The notes under the pieces: model-generated
The model's input: the letters and a program-made list of their open reading frames with translations, nothing else
What the model was told of the DNA's origin: nothing
The model's database searches: none
From: Nostoc sp. NMS8
GTDB lineage: Bacteria > Cyanobacteriota > Cyanobacteriia > Cyanobacteriales > Nostocaceae
DNA length: 64,000 nucleotides
Direction: 5' to 3'
Assembly (NCBI RefSeq): GCF_017115045.1
Contig: NZ_JABXKK010000119.1
Coordinates: forward strand, 1-64,000
Part shown: positions 8,559-18,295 of the stretch, in pieces
How positions within the stretch are numbered: position 1 is the stretch's first letter
How the letters are laid out: each line of letters begins with the position of its first letter
Position numbers and translations under genes: made by a program

Positions 8559-8603
8559 AGTGCTGTTAGCGGATAGCGGATAGCTAAGGTTTAGCCCGTG
8601 CTG
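8559..8603 (+). repeat. Dispersed repeat, copy A
   Basis: AGTGCTGTTAGCGGATAGC followed by a duplicated GGATAGC, then TAAGGTTTAGCCCGTGCTG. The same sequence, reverse-complemented and without the 7-base duplication, occurs at 60924-60961. Tandem G-rich repeats follow directly at 8604-8659. Confidence 0.75.
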
Positions 8604-8659
8604 GGTGGGGAGTAGGGGAGGCTGGGGAGAATAATTAATAACAAATGCCCAATGCCCCG
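8604..8659. repeat. G-rich/C-rich short tandem repeat element
   Basis: GGGGAGTAGGGGAGGCTGGGGAG is followed by an AT spacer and ATGCCCAATGCCCC, a short version of the same two-armed repeat found at 20041, 24009, 25801 and 37053. Confidence 0.6.
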
Positions 8660-8879
8660 TTTCCTATTTATGCAATTTTTTCTTCGTTTTATCAATGCTA
8701 AACGAGAGTCTCTTTTATATCAAGGGTTTTTTAGTTCTAGTCTAGAATTCTACTCATTTTGGATATTTATACCTGGATGTTGAGAGTGTTTGGCAGGCGA
8801 TCGCACTGCTAAAATGCTACCTATTCTCGTGGCGATCGCTCGTAACTTATGACTAGAGCTAGTCCTAACTACTTAGCAT

Positions 8880-10010
8880 TCAAGGATTGAAATAACTAAA
8901 AGCTTCTGAGAGATAATCAGCGGCAGATGCTACTACTGCGATCGCACTTTCATAATCTAGGCGCGTTGGGCCCAAAACTCCCACACTTCCTACGGGTATT
9001 GAACCTCGGCGATAGTTGGAAGAAATCAAGGTGCAGGTGCGTATCGGTTCTAAGGGGTTTTCTGCGCCAATCCGAACTGTTACCTTTGGTTTACTACCTT
9101 CCTCCGGTTCTGGTTCCTCAAATATTAATCGCCACAGTTGGTCTTGTTCTTCTTCCAACAGATGGATAATTGTTTGTACCTGCTGTAACTGGGCAAATTC
9201 TGGCTGGCGTAAAACTTCTGACACACCCCGAACCATAATTTGGGTTGCAGTGGGTGCAAGAGTCCGACGAGTCAATTCGGCAACTGAATTTTTCAAGAAT
9301 TCCCCGTAGCGTTGGAACTCTTGATCTAGTTCGCTCCAGTTGAGGTAGGGTAATTCCAACAGACTTCGCCCCCGCAAGTGACTATTCAAAAAGTTAGAAA
9401 CAATCTGCAATTCGCGATCGATTACCTCTGAATCCCGCTTTGTCTCTTCTGGTGTTGGCGACAAATCCATCAATTTGGAATGTGTCTCGTAGCCATCTGT
9501 CACTACAATTAGCATGATCTGCCCGGCTTCAATTTGTACTAATTGCAGATGTCGCAATAGCGCTGTAGTCGTTTGTGGCATAGTGATCAAGCTAATGCAA
9601 CCACTCAAGGTTGCTAAAATTTGCGCGGCTCCTTGGAGTAAGGTTTCTAAACTCCGATCTTGCCATTGTAGCTGTTTTTGCAGTACCACCTCTACTTCTC
9701 GCCCTAAAGTTTCTGTCCGCGTAGCGTCTGTCTGCGACATGCTGCGCGAACGCAGAGAAGGTGTAATTAGCTGGTCAACATAAATGCGATAGCCTGAATC
9801 TGAAGGTACACGTCCAGCAGAAGCGTGTGGTTGATAGAGTAATCCAGACTTTTCTAAAACGCCCATTACATTGCGAATTGTCGCCGAGCTTACACCCAGG
9901 TCGTACTCCTCGACCAAAGCCTTTGAACCAACTGGCTCTGCCGTAGCAATATAGTGACGTACCGTTGCCCAAAGTATATGCTGTTGTCGATTTGTTAACT
10001 GAACTTCCAT
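8880..10010 (-). CDS. hrcA: Heat-inducible transcription repressor HrcA
   Basis: A 376-residue HrcA when started at the ATG (MEVQLTNRQQ); an in-frame TTG would add 8 residues. HrcA represses groESL-type chaperone genes by binding the CIRCE inverted repeat and needs GroEL for activity. The N-terminal winged helix (LTNRQQHILWATVRHYIATA...GVSSATIRNVMGVLE, AGRVPSDSGYRIYVD) is textbook; a GAF-like dimerisation/regulatory domain follows. The acidic/Gln stretch QVQTIIHLLEEEQDQLW and LGPTRLDYESAI near the C-terminus also fit the family. No CIRCE element was found in this window, so its targets lie elsewhere. Confidence 0.95.
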   Translation of the reverse strand: MEVQLTNRQQHILWATVRHYIATAEPVGSKALVEEYDLGVSSATIRNVMGVLEKSGLLYQPHASAGRVPSDSGYRIYVDQLITPSLRSRSMSQTDATRTETLGREVEVVLQKQLQWQDRSLETLLQGAAQILATLSGCISLITMPQTTTALLRHLQLVQIEAGQIMLIVVTDGYETHSKLMDLSPTPEETKRDSEVIDRELQIVSNFLNSHLRGRSLLELPYLNWSELDQEFQRYGEFLKNSVAELTRRTLAPTATQIMVRGVSEVLRQPEFAQLQQVQTIIHLLEEEQDQLWRLIFEEPEPEEGSKPKVTVRIGAENPLEPIRTCTLISSNYRRGSIPVGSVGVLGPTRLDYESAIAVVASAADYLSEAFSYFNP

Positions 10011-10034
10011 TGTGGTATGTTTTGCTGAAGGCAA

Positions 10035-10462
10035 ATTTTAATCAAACTTTGAACAGATTTGTGGATTTAATCGAAAACAGAGAATATTAATAATTTATTA
10101 AGATATTAGATTATACAACTATATTATGATAAGTATTTTTAAGGTTATACAGATACGACATTTTCTAAGAGCAGGGTTAAAGTAGTAGCTCATTTTTTTA
10201 GTAAAATCTGCTAGTCATAATGTACCCTCATCATGCCCTTTTATAACCGTATTTTTGCACAAGCTTTCAATTACAAAAGTATTATTAGATACGTATTTTT
10301 TGGCAGAGTTTAATATTCAACTGTGATTTGACCCAGAAAATTTTTGTGCCGATGTGCTTAATGTCCACATTTCAAGTTTTCCGGCAGGCGTCTAAAATAA
10401 TGTACTGCTGTTTTCAGCATAGCAAAAGCCAGATGGAAGAGTGAGTTCCACCTGAGCAAAAG
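10035..10462. other. AT-rich intergenic region
   Basis: 428 bases between the two minus-strand genes hrcA and the rhodanese gene. It is AT-rich with no believable frame, no CIRCE element and no strong hairpin with a T-tract. The hrcA promoter should lie in its left part. Confidence 0.5.
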
Positions 10463-10795
10463 CTAATATTGGGGAATTGAAGGATCTACTAATAGGGAAT
10501 AGGCATCAATACCACCCGAAATATTTTGCACATTTGTAAAACCTTGAGCAGTTAACCACTGACACATCTGGGCAGAGCGGATGCCGTGGTGGCATAGTAC
10601 AAGGGTTTCAGCTTGGGGATTGAAGAGGGTAGGTACTTGATCTCCCCATTCGGCAAATTGACTTAAAGGTAGGTTGACAAAGCCCTCAATGCTAGCGATC
10701 GCCAATTCTTGGGGTTCACGCACATCTACTAGCTGAATACTTGTATCATTAGAAGAAAGACGTTGTGCCAGTTCTTCTACACTAATTTGGTTCAT
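10463..10795 (-). CDS. Single-domain rhodanese-like protein
   Basis: A 110-residue rhodanese domain. The active-site loop CHHGIRS (68-74) carries the catalytic Cys68, and the CH2A-like motif VDVREPQE (23-30) is intact. Such stand-alone domains (GlpE/PspE type) transfer sulfane sulfur to cyanide or thiol acceptors in the cytoplasm. Length is normal and no signal peptide is seen. Transcribed alone, divergently from the DUF3352 gene. Confidence 0.9.
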   Translation of the reverse strand: MNQISVEELAQRLSSNDTSIQLVDVREPQELAIASIEGFVNLPLSQFAEWGDQVPTLFNPQAETLVLCHHGIRSAQMCQWLTAQGFTNVQNISGGIDAYSLLVDPSIPQY

Positions 10796-10947
10796 GGGTT
10801 GACTAAAAGAATTCCCTATAAACAGTCCTAATCCTATTTATGTTGACAGAAAATCTCTGCCTTTGCATGAGTATCCATTCTCAAGAGGGTTGATTAATTC
10901 TGCTAGTCTTTCTGCTTAAATGGCTGTAAACCGTCTTTTTTAATAGG

Positions 10948-12615
10948 TTGAATGTGAATAGGCAACGTTCAGTTATTGGTTTTATCGTCGCTGGGGTGAT
11001 CGCACTGCTAGTAATTGCGATCGCCAGCTTTTACTGGTTTTTCGCCAAAAATCCGGCTAACCTCATTGCTTCTACCAGACAGCCTGGTGCAGCCATATTC
11101 GTGTCTAAACTTTCCCCTGCAATGGTTTCATTATTGGCAAATCCCGATCGTTTGCAGGCGTTGGATCGTGAAGAGGAACTATCTAAACTCAAAACCAGCT
11201 TATTCGCTAAGAGTGGCATAGATTATAAGCAAGACATTCAACCCTGGCTAGGGGACGAAATTACATTAGCGATCGCCACCTTAGATATCGATCGGGATTT
11301 AGAAAACGGACAACAGCCAGGGTATCTATTGGCACTAGCAACCAAGCAACCAGAGAAAAGCCGCGAATTTGTCGAATTGTTTTTTTCTAAACGGGCGTTA
11401 GGTGGAGCAAACTTAGCTGTTGAACAATATAAGGGCGTAAAACTGATTTCTGACAATTCTCAACCAGAGAAGGATTTACTTTCAGGTGCAGTTGTTGGTG
11501 AAGGCTTTGTATTGTTTGCCAACGATCCGAAAGTGTTACGAGATGCGATAAATAACGTCCAAGCGCCCGATCTGAATTTGACTAGCTCCCCTGAATACCA
11601 AAAAGCTACCAAAGAACTGCCTAAAGGGGGTTTAGCTGTAGCTTTCTTAAATCTTCCCGTCGTGGCAAAATGGCAAGGCTTAGAGTTATCAGAACAACTT
11701 TATAACAGCCAAATCATATCCTTGGCGTTGAATCCTAAAGGGTTGCTGGCGGAAACCACATTTTTGACTGCATCAGAAATTGTCCCTCCATCTGCACCGC
11801 TATCTAAACCTGTAGGAGCATTGCAATATATTCCAGCGTCCGCAGGTTTGGCAATTTCCGGCTCAAATTTGAGTAATTTGGGTGATAGTGATTTAACTAA
11901 ACTCTGGAGACAAGCAACAGCAACTATATATGGTTCTGGGGAAGATGTGGTTTCTCGGTTAGCAAAACCTTTGGCGGATGTTCAAAAACGCTGGAATATA
12001 AACTTACCAGAGGATATTTTCAGTTGGGTACAAGGAGAATATGCCATAGCATTGTTACCTGAGAAAGAGCAAAAAACGCCACATTGGATTTTTGTGGTGG
12101 AAAAATCAGAGAGTGTAGAAAAAGGCGTTACTCGTTTAGATGCGATCGCCTCATCCAACGGACTCAGTATCAGTCCGTTAACTATAGATCAGCAAAAAAT
12201 CTCCGCTTGGACAGAGTTAACTACGGCTACTAAAAAAAGTGATGTTAAAGAAGGAGAATCTTTTAGCATTGAAACAAAAGTGCGAGGACTGCATACAAGT
12301 TTAGGAAATTACGAAATTTTCACCTCTGATTTAGAGACGATGGATGAAATTCTCACAATCAAGAATAATTCCATAATTGACAATCCCAACTTCAAAGATA
12401 GTATCGCTGCGATTCCCTTACCAAACCAAGGCTATATATATCTTGACTGGACAAAGAGCCAGAATTTGTTAGAGCGTCAAGTACCGATTCTGAAACTAGC
12501 GGAAATTTTAGGTAAACCATTTTTTAATAATCTGCGATCGCTCACACTGAGTAGTTATGGAACTGACACGCGATCGCTCAAAGGTGGCGTTTTCTTTAAA
12601 CTCCATAATTCGTGA
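10948..12615 (+). CDS. DUF3352 membrane-anchored protein
   Basis: A 555-residue protein of the cyanobacterial DUF3352 family. An N-terminal membrane segment (about residues 9-31, GFIVAGVIALLVIAIASFYW) should leave the rest in the periplasm or thylakoid lumen. The body is rich in beta/alpha repeats and Ser/Leu, with no catalytic motif I can name. The start is TTG or the GTG two codons later; no ATG is available nearby. A very strong hairpin terminator follows, so it is transcribed separately from the Hsp70 operon. Function unknown. Confidence 0.8.
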   Translation: MNVNRQRSVIGFIVAGVIALLVIAIASFYWFFAKNPANLIASTRQPGAAIFVSKLSPAMVSLLANPDRLQALDREEELSKLKTSLFAKSGIDYKQDIQPWLGDEITLAIATLDIDRDLENGQQPGYLLALATKQPEKSREFVELFFSKRALGGANLAVEQYKGVKLISDNSQPEKDLLSGAVVGEGFVLFANDPKVLRDAINNVQAPDLNLTSSPEYQKATKELPKGGLAVAFLNLPVVAKWQGLELSEQLYNSQIISLALNPKGLLAETTFLTASEIVPPSAPLSKPVGALQYIPASAGLAISGSNLSNLGDSDLTKLWRQATATIYGSGEDVVSRLAKPLADVQKRWNINLPEDIFSWVQGEYAIALLPEKEQKTPHWIFVVEKSESVEKGVTRLDAIASSNGLSISPLTIDQQKISAWTELTTATKKSDVKEGESFSIETKVRGLHTSLGNYEIFTSDLETMDEILTIKNNSIIDNPNFKDSIAAIPLPNQGYIYLDWTKSQNLLERQVPILKLAEILGKPFFNNLRSLTLSSYGTDTRSLKGGVFFKLHNS

Positions 12616-12632
12616 GATTTTCACGAAGTTTC

Positions 12633-12672
12633 AAATGCAGAAGGTAAAATCATTTTTTACCTTCTGCATTTT
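12633..12672 (+). terminator. Strong hairpin terminator after the DUF3352 gene
   Basis: A perfect 17-bp stem (AAATGCAGAAGGTAAAA at 12633-12649 with its complement at 12655-12671) and a 5-base loop lies 18 bases after the stop. The stem begins with A and ends with T, so it may work in both directions. It isolates the Hsp70 operon from the upstream gene. Confidence 0.85.
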
Positions 12673-12833
12673 CTTTTGCCTGATATTTACGTAGATTTTC
12701 TGTAGCATTTGCTATTTGTATTTGTAATCTTTGGATAGGTACTAGCTGCTGGCTGAAACATTTAGGTTCGATGGGGCAGTGAGTATCAAATATATCAAAA
12801 ATAATTTACACAATACTCAGGTAGCGATCGGTA

Positions 12834-15047
12834 ATGGGCAAGGCAATTGGCATTGATCTTGGAACGACGAATTCTGTCGCTGCTTTTAAGTTAGCAGAAG
12901 TGGAAGTGGTGACAGCTAACGATAACACGCCCCCAGATAGAAAACTGACGCGATCGGTCGTTGCTTGTGAGCAAAATAAATTTTTGGTAGGAGAGCAAGC
13001 TTACAACCAACTCAGGGCTAATCCTGAAAATGTGGTTGTTTCCATCAAGCGCCTAATAGGAAGAGGTTTTGGCGATCCAGCCGTACAGAAACAAAAGTCA
13101 GAATTTGGCTACAAAATTGCTCAACCGAGTCAAGGAACAGACAACGGTATTGCAGTATGGCTAGGAGGCAAAGAATATCAGCCAGAAGATATTTCTGCTG
13201 AAATTCTCAAAAAAGTTGTGCAAAATGCCCAAGCTTATCGCCAAGGAATTGGTAAAACAGGCGAAGTCATAGATCAAGCAGTTATTACCATCCCGGCTTA
13301 CTTCAACGACAAACAACGCCATGCTACCCGCACAGCTGCACTCAAAGCTGGAATCACTCCCTTAGAATTGCTACCTGAACCCACAGCCGCCGCCATCTCT
13401 TACGGCTTTTCTCCAACTGGGGATGATTTTAAAACAATTTTAGTTTTTGATTTTGGTGGTGGTACATTTGATGCTTCGGTGATTCAAGCAGCAGGAACTT
13501 CATTTATTGAACTGGGAAAAGCTGGGGATTTATGGTTGGGAGGAGATGACATTGACTCTCGGATCGTCAAGTTTGTTAAACAGCAATTTGCCCAGGAAGA
13601 AAGAATTGCTGATATTGATGGCTTGATTGCCAAAATGCCGCACTATCAACGGGTGCGATTTAACGCCGATTTGAAGTTAGCAGTAGAACGCGCCAAAGTT
13701 GAACTAAGCACTGCGACAGTATCTCGCATTGCTCCTGCTACTCAATTACTCGACGAATTGGGTATTGCTATTCCCATTGAAGTAGAAATCACTCGCGAGC
13801 AATTTGAAGAAATAATTTCTGATTTGGTAGAGCGATCGATTCAAATTTGCCGCCAAGCACTAGAAGACGCTGAACATCACCTAGAGATGGTAGATGTAGT
13901 TTTATTGGTTGGTGGTTCTTGCCAAATTCCTGTAGTCCAACGCAAAGTCAGAGAAGCCTTTGGAGCCGATAAAGTAGTAGTGCATCCCCGCCCGATGTAT
14001 GCGGTGGCTGAGGGTGCAGCAATTGTCGCGGCTGGACAAACAGACAAAGTAACTACAGTATCCCGTGATTATTTTATCAAGCTGGTGGATGGCAGAGAGC
14101 AAGTGATTAAGCGGGGTGATATTTTACCAGTGACGACATCCCACACTTTTAAAATTGCTGCTGATGGACAACGGTTGATTCACTTTAAGTTTTTCAGCCC
14201 CGATCAAGTAAGGGAAGATTTGGATGGGATATATGAAGATGACAGTATTGGAGATATTTGGTTAGGTTTAAACCAATGTTATCCAAGAGGGACAGAAGTT
14301 TTAGTCAACTTGGAGTTAGATGAAAAAAATAACGATCTAGGGATGACTGCCACATTGAAAAATGATCCTTCAGAAAGGGTGAGTTGTACCTTTTCGCGGG
14401 GGCGGTCAGATGAGAAAATATATAAGGGATTAGAAGAAACGATCGCAGAACTCAATGACCAAAACCTAACTCATATCGGTGTAGAAGAAGCGCTGAAGTT
14501 AGCCCTGCCAGTGGTGCAACTAACTAACCAAATCATCGATCCGAAGACTCGAGAGGAACGCAGCGATTTACGCGATCGCGCTAGTGCAAACTTGAAAAAA
14601 TTCCAGGTATCCATGTCTAAGGAAAGCCTAGAAGCCGAGTACCTAATGAATGAATGCGATCGCGTAGTTAAACTTTGCGGCTCTATAATTCCCCAACCAC
14701 AGCAAGAACGATTGCAAAAACTCAGTCAAGAATTGCAAGATGCCATCAACACCAATAACCTCTCCAAGATGGAATCTCAGAGTGAAGATGCAAGACGAGA
14801 ACTTGACAATCTACCTGATGAAGTCCAGCTTATTCAAGCTTGTCTTTTAGCAATCCGTCAAGCCCACGCGGTTGCACCGACTCAAGCAAATGCCATGTCT
14901 GACAAACTTTCTCGGATGCTTGGCGCTATGGAAAGTGATGATGGAAACGAAGCCAATCGCTTGTGGAATGAATTGCAACTAGATGTCAAGCGTTGGATAA
15001 ATGAGGAGTTACCCAGCAACAGCATTGTCACAGGGCTAACGCGATGA
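12834..15047 (+). CDS. Accessory Hsp70 (DnaK-like) chaperone
   Basis: A 737-residue Hsp70-family ATPase. Phosphate-binding motif 1 is IDLGTTNS (7-14), motif 2 is VFDFGGGTFDAS near residue 205, and the adenosine motif is VLLVGGSCQIPVVQ near residue 360. The substrate-binding domain is recognisable but divergent (PVTTSHTFKIAADGQRLIHFKFF), and an extra helical C-terminus of about 150 residues lacks the usual EEVD- or EEVK-type tail. It heads a five-gene operon with J-like and GrpE-like genes and overlaps the next gene by 4 bases (ATGA). It is therefore likely the ATPase of a dedicated chaperone machine rather than a housekeeping DnaK. Confidence 0.9.
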   Translation: MGKAIGIDLGTTNSVAAFKLAEVEVVTANDNTPPDRKLTRSVVACEQNKFLVGEQAYNQLRANPENVVVSIKRLIGRGFGDPAVQKQKSEFGYKIAQPSQGTDNGIAVWLGGKEYQPEDISAEILKKVVQNAQAYRQGIGKTGEVIDQAVITIPAYFNDKQRHATRTAALKAGITPLELLPEPTAAAISYGFSPTGDDFKTILVFDFGGGTFDASVIQAAGTSFIELGKAGDLWLGGDDIDSRIVKFVKQQFAQEERIADIDGLIAKMPHYQRVRFNADLKLAVERAKVELSTATVSRIAPATQLLDELGIAIPIEVEITREQFEEIISDLVERSIQICRQALEDAEHHLEMVDVVLLVGGSCQIPVVQRKVREAFGADKVVVHPRPMYAVAEGAAIVAAGQTDKVTTVSRDYFIKLVDGREQVIKRGDILPVTTSHTFKIAADGQRLIHFKFFSPDQVREDLDGIYEDDSIGDIWLGLNQCYPRGTEVLVNLELDEKNNDLGMTATLKNDPSERVSCTFSRGRSDEKIYKGLEETIAELNDQNLTHIGVEEALKLALPVVQLTNQIIDPKTREERSDLRDRASANLKKFQVSMSKESLEAEYLMNECDRVVKLCGSIIPQPQQERLQKLSQELQDAINTNNLSKMESQSEDARRELDNLPDEVQLIQACLLAIRQAHAVAPTQANAMSDKLSRMLGAMESDDGNEANRLWNELQLDVKRWINEELPSNSIVTGLTR

Positions 15048-15553
15048 AGATGAAGCTGAACTGTCCTGTGTGTGATTACCAAGAAATTGAAGGTGATACT
15101 TGTCCTAACTGCGACACTGACCTTTCTGTAATTCGGATGCTTAAAGAATTACCGCAGGTGGAAAATCCTCTGCGACAAGTGAAAGTTACCAAATGGCAGC
15201 TAGGAGTTGCTTTACTCCTACTGATTATTGGCATTGGGTTGGGAGCAATGGGCAGTTTTTTATTCTTGCAACCACAATTACACACATTAACTGTCTCTTC
15301 TCCCAATCCAGTTATTAGCGATCGCCTAAAACTACCAGTTAATCGTGCCCCTGTGACAGTTAAGGAACTGCCAAAACCAATTACCTATACTGTCAAATTG
15401 GGAGATTCCCTCAGCGCGATCGCTCAAAAATTTTGTGGTAAGGGAACCTCTTGGCAAGTAATGGTTAAAGCCAACCCCCAACTCAAAGGACGGGAAAATG
15501 ATATAGACGTAGGGGATGTGTTAAAAATTCCCAACTGCAAGGAGGGCGCTTAA
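15044..15553 (+). CDS. Zinc-ribbon, membrane-spanning LysM protein
   Basis: A 169-residue protein with three parts: an N-terminal zinc ribbon (C7-x2-C10, C20-x2-C23), a membrane segment at about 50-72 (VALLLLIIGIGLGAMGSFLF) and a LysM domain at about 115-165 (YTVKLGDSLSAIAQKF...VGDVLKIP) that should bind peptidoglycan from the periplasmic side. The ribbon would face the cytoplasm. It starts in the stop codon of the Hsp70 gene and ends in the start codon of the next gene, so all three are co-translated. It may tether the chaperone machine to the envelope; that is inference. Confidence 0.85.
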   Translation: MKMKLNCPVCDYQEIEGDTCPNCDTDLSVIRMLKELPQVENPLRQVKVTKWQLGVALLLLIIGIGLGAMGSFLFLQPQLHTLTVSSPNPVISDRLKLPVNRAPVTVKELPKPITYTVKLGDSLSAIAQKFCGKGTSWQVMVKANPQLKGRENDIDVGDVLKIPNCKEGA

Positions 15554-18282
15554 TGAGCATCCTTGATAGTTTTAATGCCTTAACTAAAACTTTATTGGGA
15601 GTGGGCATTGTTGATGCTTGGAAGCAAGCGCCACAGACTAAAGAAGCCAGCCAAAAAGCAGCACAATTAGCCCAAAACAAACACCTGCGAGAAGCAGTAA
15701 TGATTGCAGAAAAAGCTCTCGCTGTCTGGTCGAGAAAACCAGGTTTTTGGGAGCGTTTAATTTGTCAATTGCTGCTGGGGAAACTGTTAGAAAATCTTAC
15801 CCAGCAACTAAAGCAGTGGCGCTATCAAGTGGCAGAAGTGGATAAACTAGCTGCTAATGCCAAAAACCTTCTCAAGCAAGATACGGGCGACCCTTTAGAA
15901 ACGCAAATACTGGCAAATGCGATCGCCATTTATCAGCGCTGTACCAAAATTCTCCACGACGATCGCATCTCGCGGGTAATCAAGCAGTACCAAGAAGAAC
16001 TGCAACGGCGACAGCAGTTTTTGACTTTACTGACACAGGCGCAGTCTCAGGCAGAAAATCGGTTTTATAAAAACGCGATCGCAGTTTACCGAGACGCACA
16101 AAAGCTTTATTCTACTGAGTCTCTAGAAAAGGCGATCGCTGCAAGTCTTGCCCAAGTCCAACAAGAAGATATTTATGATGCTGCTTTTCAAAAGGTGCAA
16201 CAAGCTGAAAGTGAAGGAAGATTACAGGGAGCGATCGTATTTTTAAAAAATGCTCTGACTAACTTTTCTCGCTCTGACGGACTTGATTTACTCCAAAAAC
16301 TCCAACAAACACTTAAAGGAAGAGAACAGTTTCGCCAAGGGCTAGCAGCAGAAAAATCGGGTGATTTTAAGGCGGCTACATCTCTTTATAAAAATGCTAA
16401 ATTGCTCTTGCCCAATTCTACATACTGCCAAATCCGGTTAGCACTTGTGGCAATTAAAACTCAGGCATGGGCAACCGCACTAACTCACCTAGAAGCTATA
16501 TCTGGAGAACAAGCTGCTTACTTACGGGGATTTGCCTACGCCCAACAAGAAGATTTACAAGTAGCTTATAAAGAATGGCTTGGGCTGAATACTCCTAACA
16601 TTGCCAAGCAACGAGAGATTATCAAAAATCTTTCCCAACGCCAACGCCTGCTAAGACTACAGAATATAGAGCAGTTGGTAAAGGCTGAAAATTGGGAGAA
16701 TGCTAAAACAGAAAGTACAGAATTTATCCAAAAATTTGGTTCCGATCCCTTAGTCGAGAAAAATCTCAAGGAACATATTCAGCCACGTTTAGAAGTGGAA
16801 GTATGGCAAGAGAAAAACTGGAGAATTATTGCCGATAAAGCTGAAAAAGCCTGGATTTCACAGCCTAATATTACTACATTACATAATTGGACAACAGCAA
16901 ATTATTATCTTGCTCAAGCTGACCCTATAAAGCTTTACAGTTTGATAATTTCGTTTTCAACAGCGTTGGCAAATATAACTGAAGATCCTAGCCTTCAAGA
17001 CGTGCCTTGGCTAGAAAATAAACCTGTAGAGTTTGCCTCACTTTCTTTGGAATTAAAACGCCGAATTACAGCATTAATAGATACTTGGAAAGATACCAGT
17101 ATTATTGAATATTTAGATTTACGCGATTGTTACCGATTAGAAATCGTATCTCTAAACCTGATGGGTGAGCCGTCAAAGTGGGGAATGAAAATAAAGGATA
17201 TATTTCTCACACCTGGTTGTTATCAGTATTACCTTCCTGAATGGCAAGGTATTTTTGACAATAGGATAAATGCTAACCAAAAAATTCTAAATTCCCTTTA
17301 TACAAATTGGGGATTAGCGATGGCTGCTTGTTTAGAAGGAGATTACCAAAGAGCAATTCAACTTAAACCTTCAACCACAGATAATTCTGATATCGCAGCA
17401 TTTGCTCAGAAATTTGTCGCTTATCATGAAGGTTACTATCAGCTACAGCAACAAAAATGGCGAGAGGCAATTATTCCTCTGAAGCAAGCAAAGCCAGAAA
17501 TTCAAGCTAGTAAGGATTGGCAAGAAGAAATAGACAGACTTTGTGGATTGCAACGTCAAGCAATATCAGAATCTCAAGAACATTTAGAGTTTGCCCAGTT
17601 TTGGTATGACCTTTTAGGAAGTAGAGACGCTAGAAGTTATCTAGCTGAGTATAAAGCAGAACAAATACGGGAACAAATTGCTAATGAACAAATTTCATCA
17701 GCAACAGCCCTGAGAGAACTACAAAAAATAAAAGAAATTGACAATCAAAATCCTATTGTAATTGACTTAATTCAGAGAATTGAATTTAACCAAGAATTAG
17801 AATTAATTGACAACTTATTAAAAAATAATAAATTTGAAGAAGCTGTACAACGTGCTAAGAAATCTCAGCATCAACGTCTACGTAATATTGTGTCAGACAT
17901 TTGCGTAGAAATATTAATCAAGGGGTTCCAAAATCGGGATTTAGGATTTGAAGATATTTATCAATTAGGCTATTGGGCTTATGAACTCTGTCCAGACGAT
18001 CCAAATGTCCAAGAAGTTTACAGGTTTAGCCAAGAACTGAAGGATATTCAAAATTTGATGAAATGCGATCGCTTTGATGAAGCCGTCCGCCGTGCCAAAT
18101 ACTCAGAACATAACTCTATTCCTCACTATGTCGCTGAATTTTTTATTAAGACCTTGCTTAAAGGTATCCAAAACCGCGATTTATCTTTTGATTTGATTCA
18201 GCAATTAGGTCGTTGGGCTTATGAACTTTGTCCAGACGAACCTGCTTTTCAAGAAATTTACCACAGCCTAAAGATTCGTTAA
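15553..18282 (+). CDS. Large helical-repeat (TPR-like) protein of the Hsp70 operon
   Basis: A 909-residue protein composed almost entirely of amphipathic helices, with TPR-like units in the first half (AENRFYKNAIAVYRDAQKLY and GDFKAATSLYKNAKLLLPNS). The C-terminus has two direct repeats of about 78 residues (about 752-831 and 832-909) sharing F(E/D)EAV(Q/R)RAK, QNRDL and WAYELCPD(D/E)P. No membrane segment is seen. It sits in the operon between the LysM protein (1-base overlap) and the J-like protein (13 bases), and may be a scaffold or client receptor. No enzymatic motif is visible. Confidence 0.8.
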   Translation: MSILDSFNALTKTLLGVGIVDAWKQAPQTKEASQKAAQLAQNKHLREAVMIAEKALAVWSRKPGFWERLICQLLLGKLLENLTQQLKQWRYQVAEVDKLAANAKNLLKQDTGDPLETQILANAIAIYQRCTKILHDDRISRVIKQYQEELQRRQQFLTLLTQAQSQAENRFYKNAIAVYRDAQKLYSTESLEKAIAASLAQVQQEDIYDAAFQKVQQAESEGRLQGAIVFLKNALTNFSRSDGLDLLQKLQQTLKGREQFRQGLAAEKSGDFKAATSLYKNAKLLLPNSTYCQIRLALVAIKTQAWATALTHLEAISGEQAAYLRGFAYAQQEDLQVAYKEWLGLNTPNIAKQREIIKNLSQRQRLLRLQNIEQLVKAENWENAKTESTEFIQKFGSDPLVEKNLKEHIQPRLEVEVWQEKNWRIIADKAEKAWISQPNITTLHNWTTANYYLAQADPIKLYSLIISFSTALANITEDPSLQDVPWLENKPVEFASLSLELKRRITALIDTWKDTSIIEYLDLRDCYRLEIVSLNLMGEPSKWGMKIKDIFLTPGCYQYYLPEWQGIFDNRINANQKILNSLYTNWGLAMAACLEGDYQRAIQLKPSTTDNSDIAAFAQKFVAYHEGYYQLQQQKWREAIIPLKQAKPEIQASKDWQEEIDRLCGLQRQAISESQEHLEFAQFWYDLLGSRDARSYLAEYKAEQIREQIANEQISSATALRELQKIKEIDNQNPIVIDLIQRIEFNQELELIDNLLKNNKFEEAVQRAKKSQHQRLRNIVSDICVEILIKGFQNRDLGFEDIYQLGYWAYELCPDDPNVQEVYRFSQELKDIQNLMKCDRFDEAVRRAKYSEHNSIPHYVAEFFIKTLLKGIQNRDLSFDLIQQLGRWAYELCPDEPAFQEIYHSLKIR

Positions 18283-18295
18283 TTAAAGGTATCTA

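Noticed and set aside
10035..12833. Search for CIRCE elements near hrcA and the Hsp70 operon
   Set aside because: No TTAGCACTC-N9-GAGTGCTAA match seen, so HrcA control of the accessory Hsp70 operon is not claimed.
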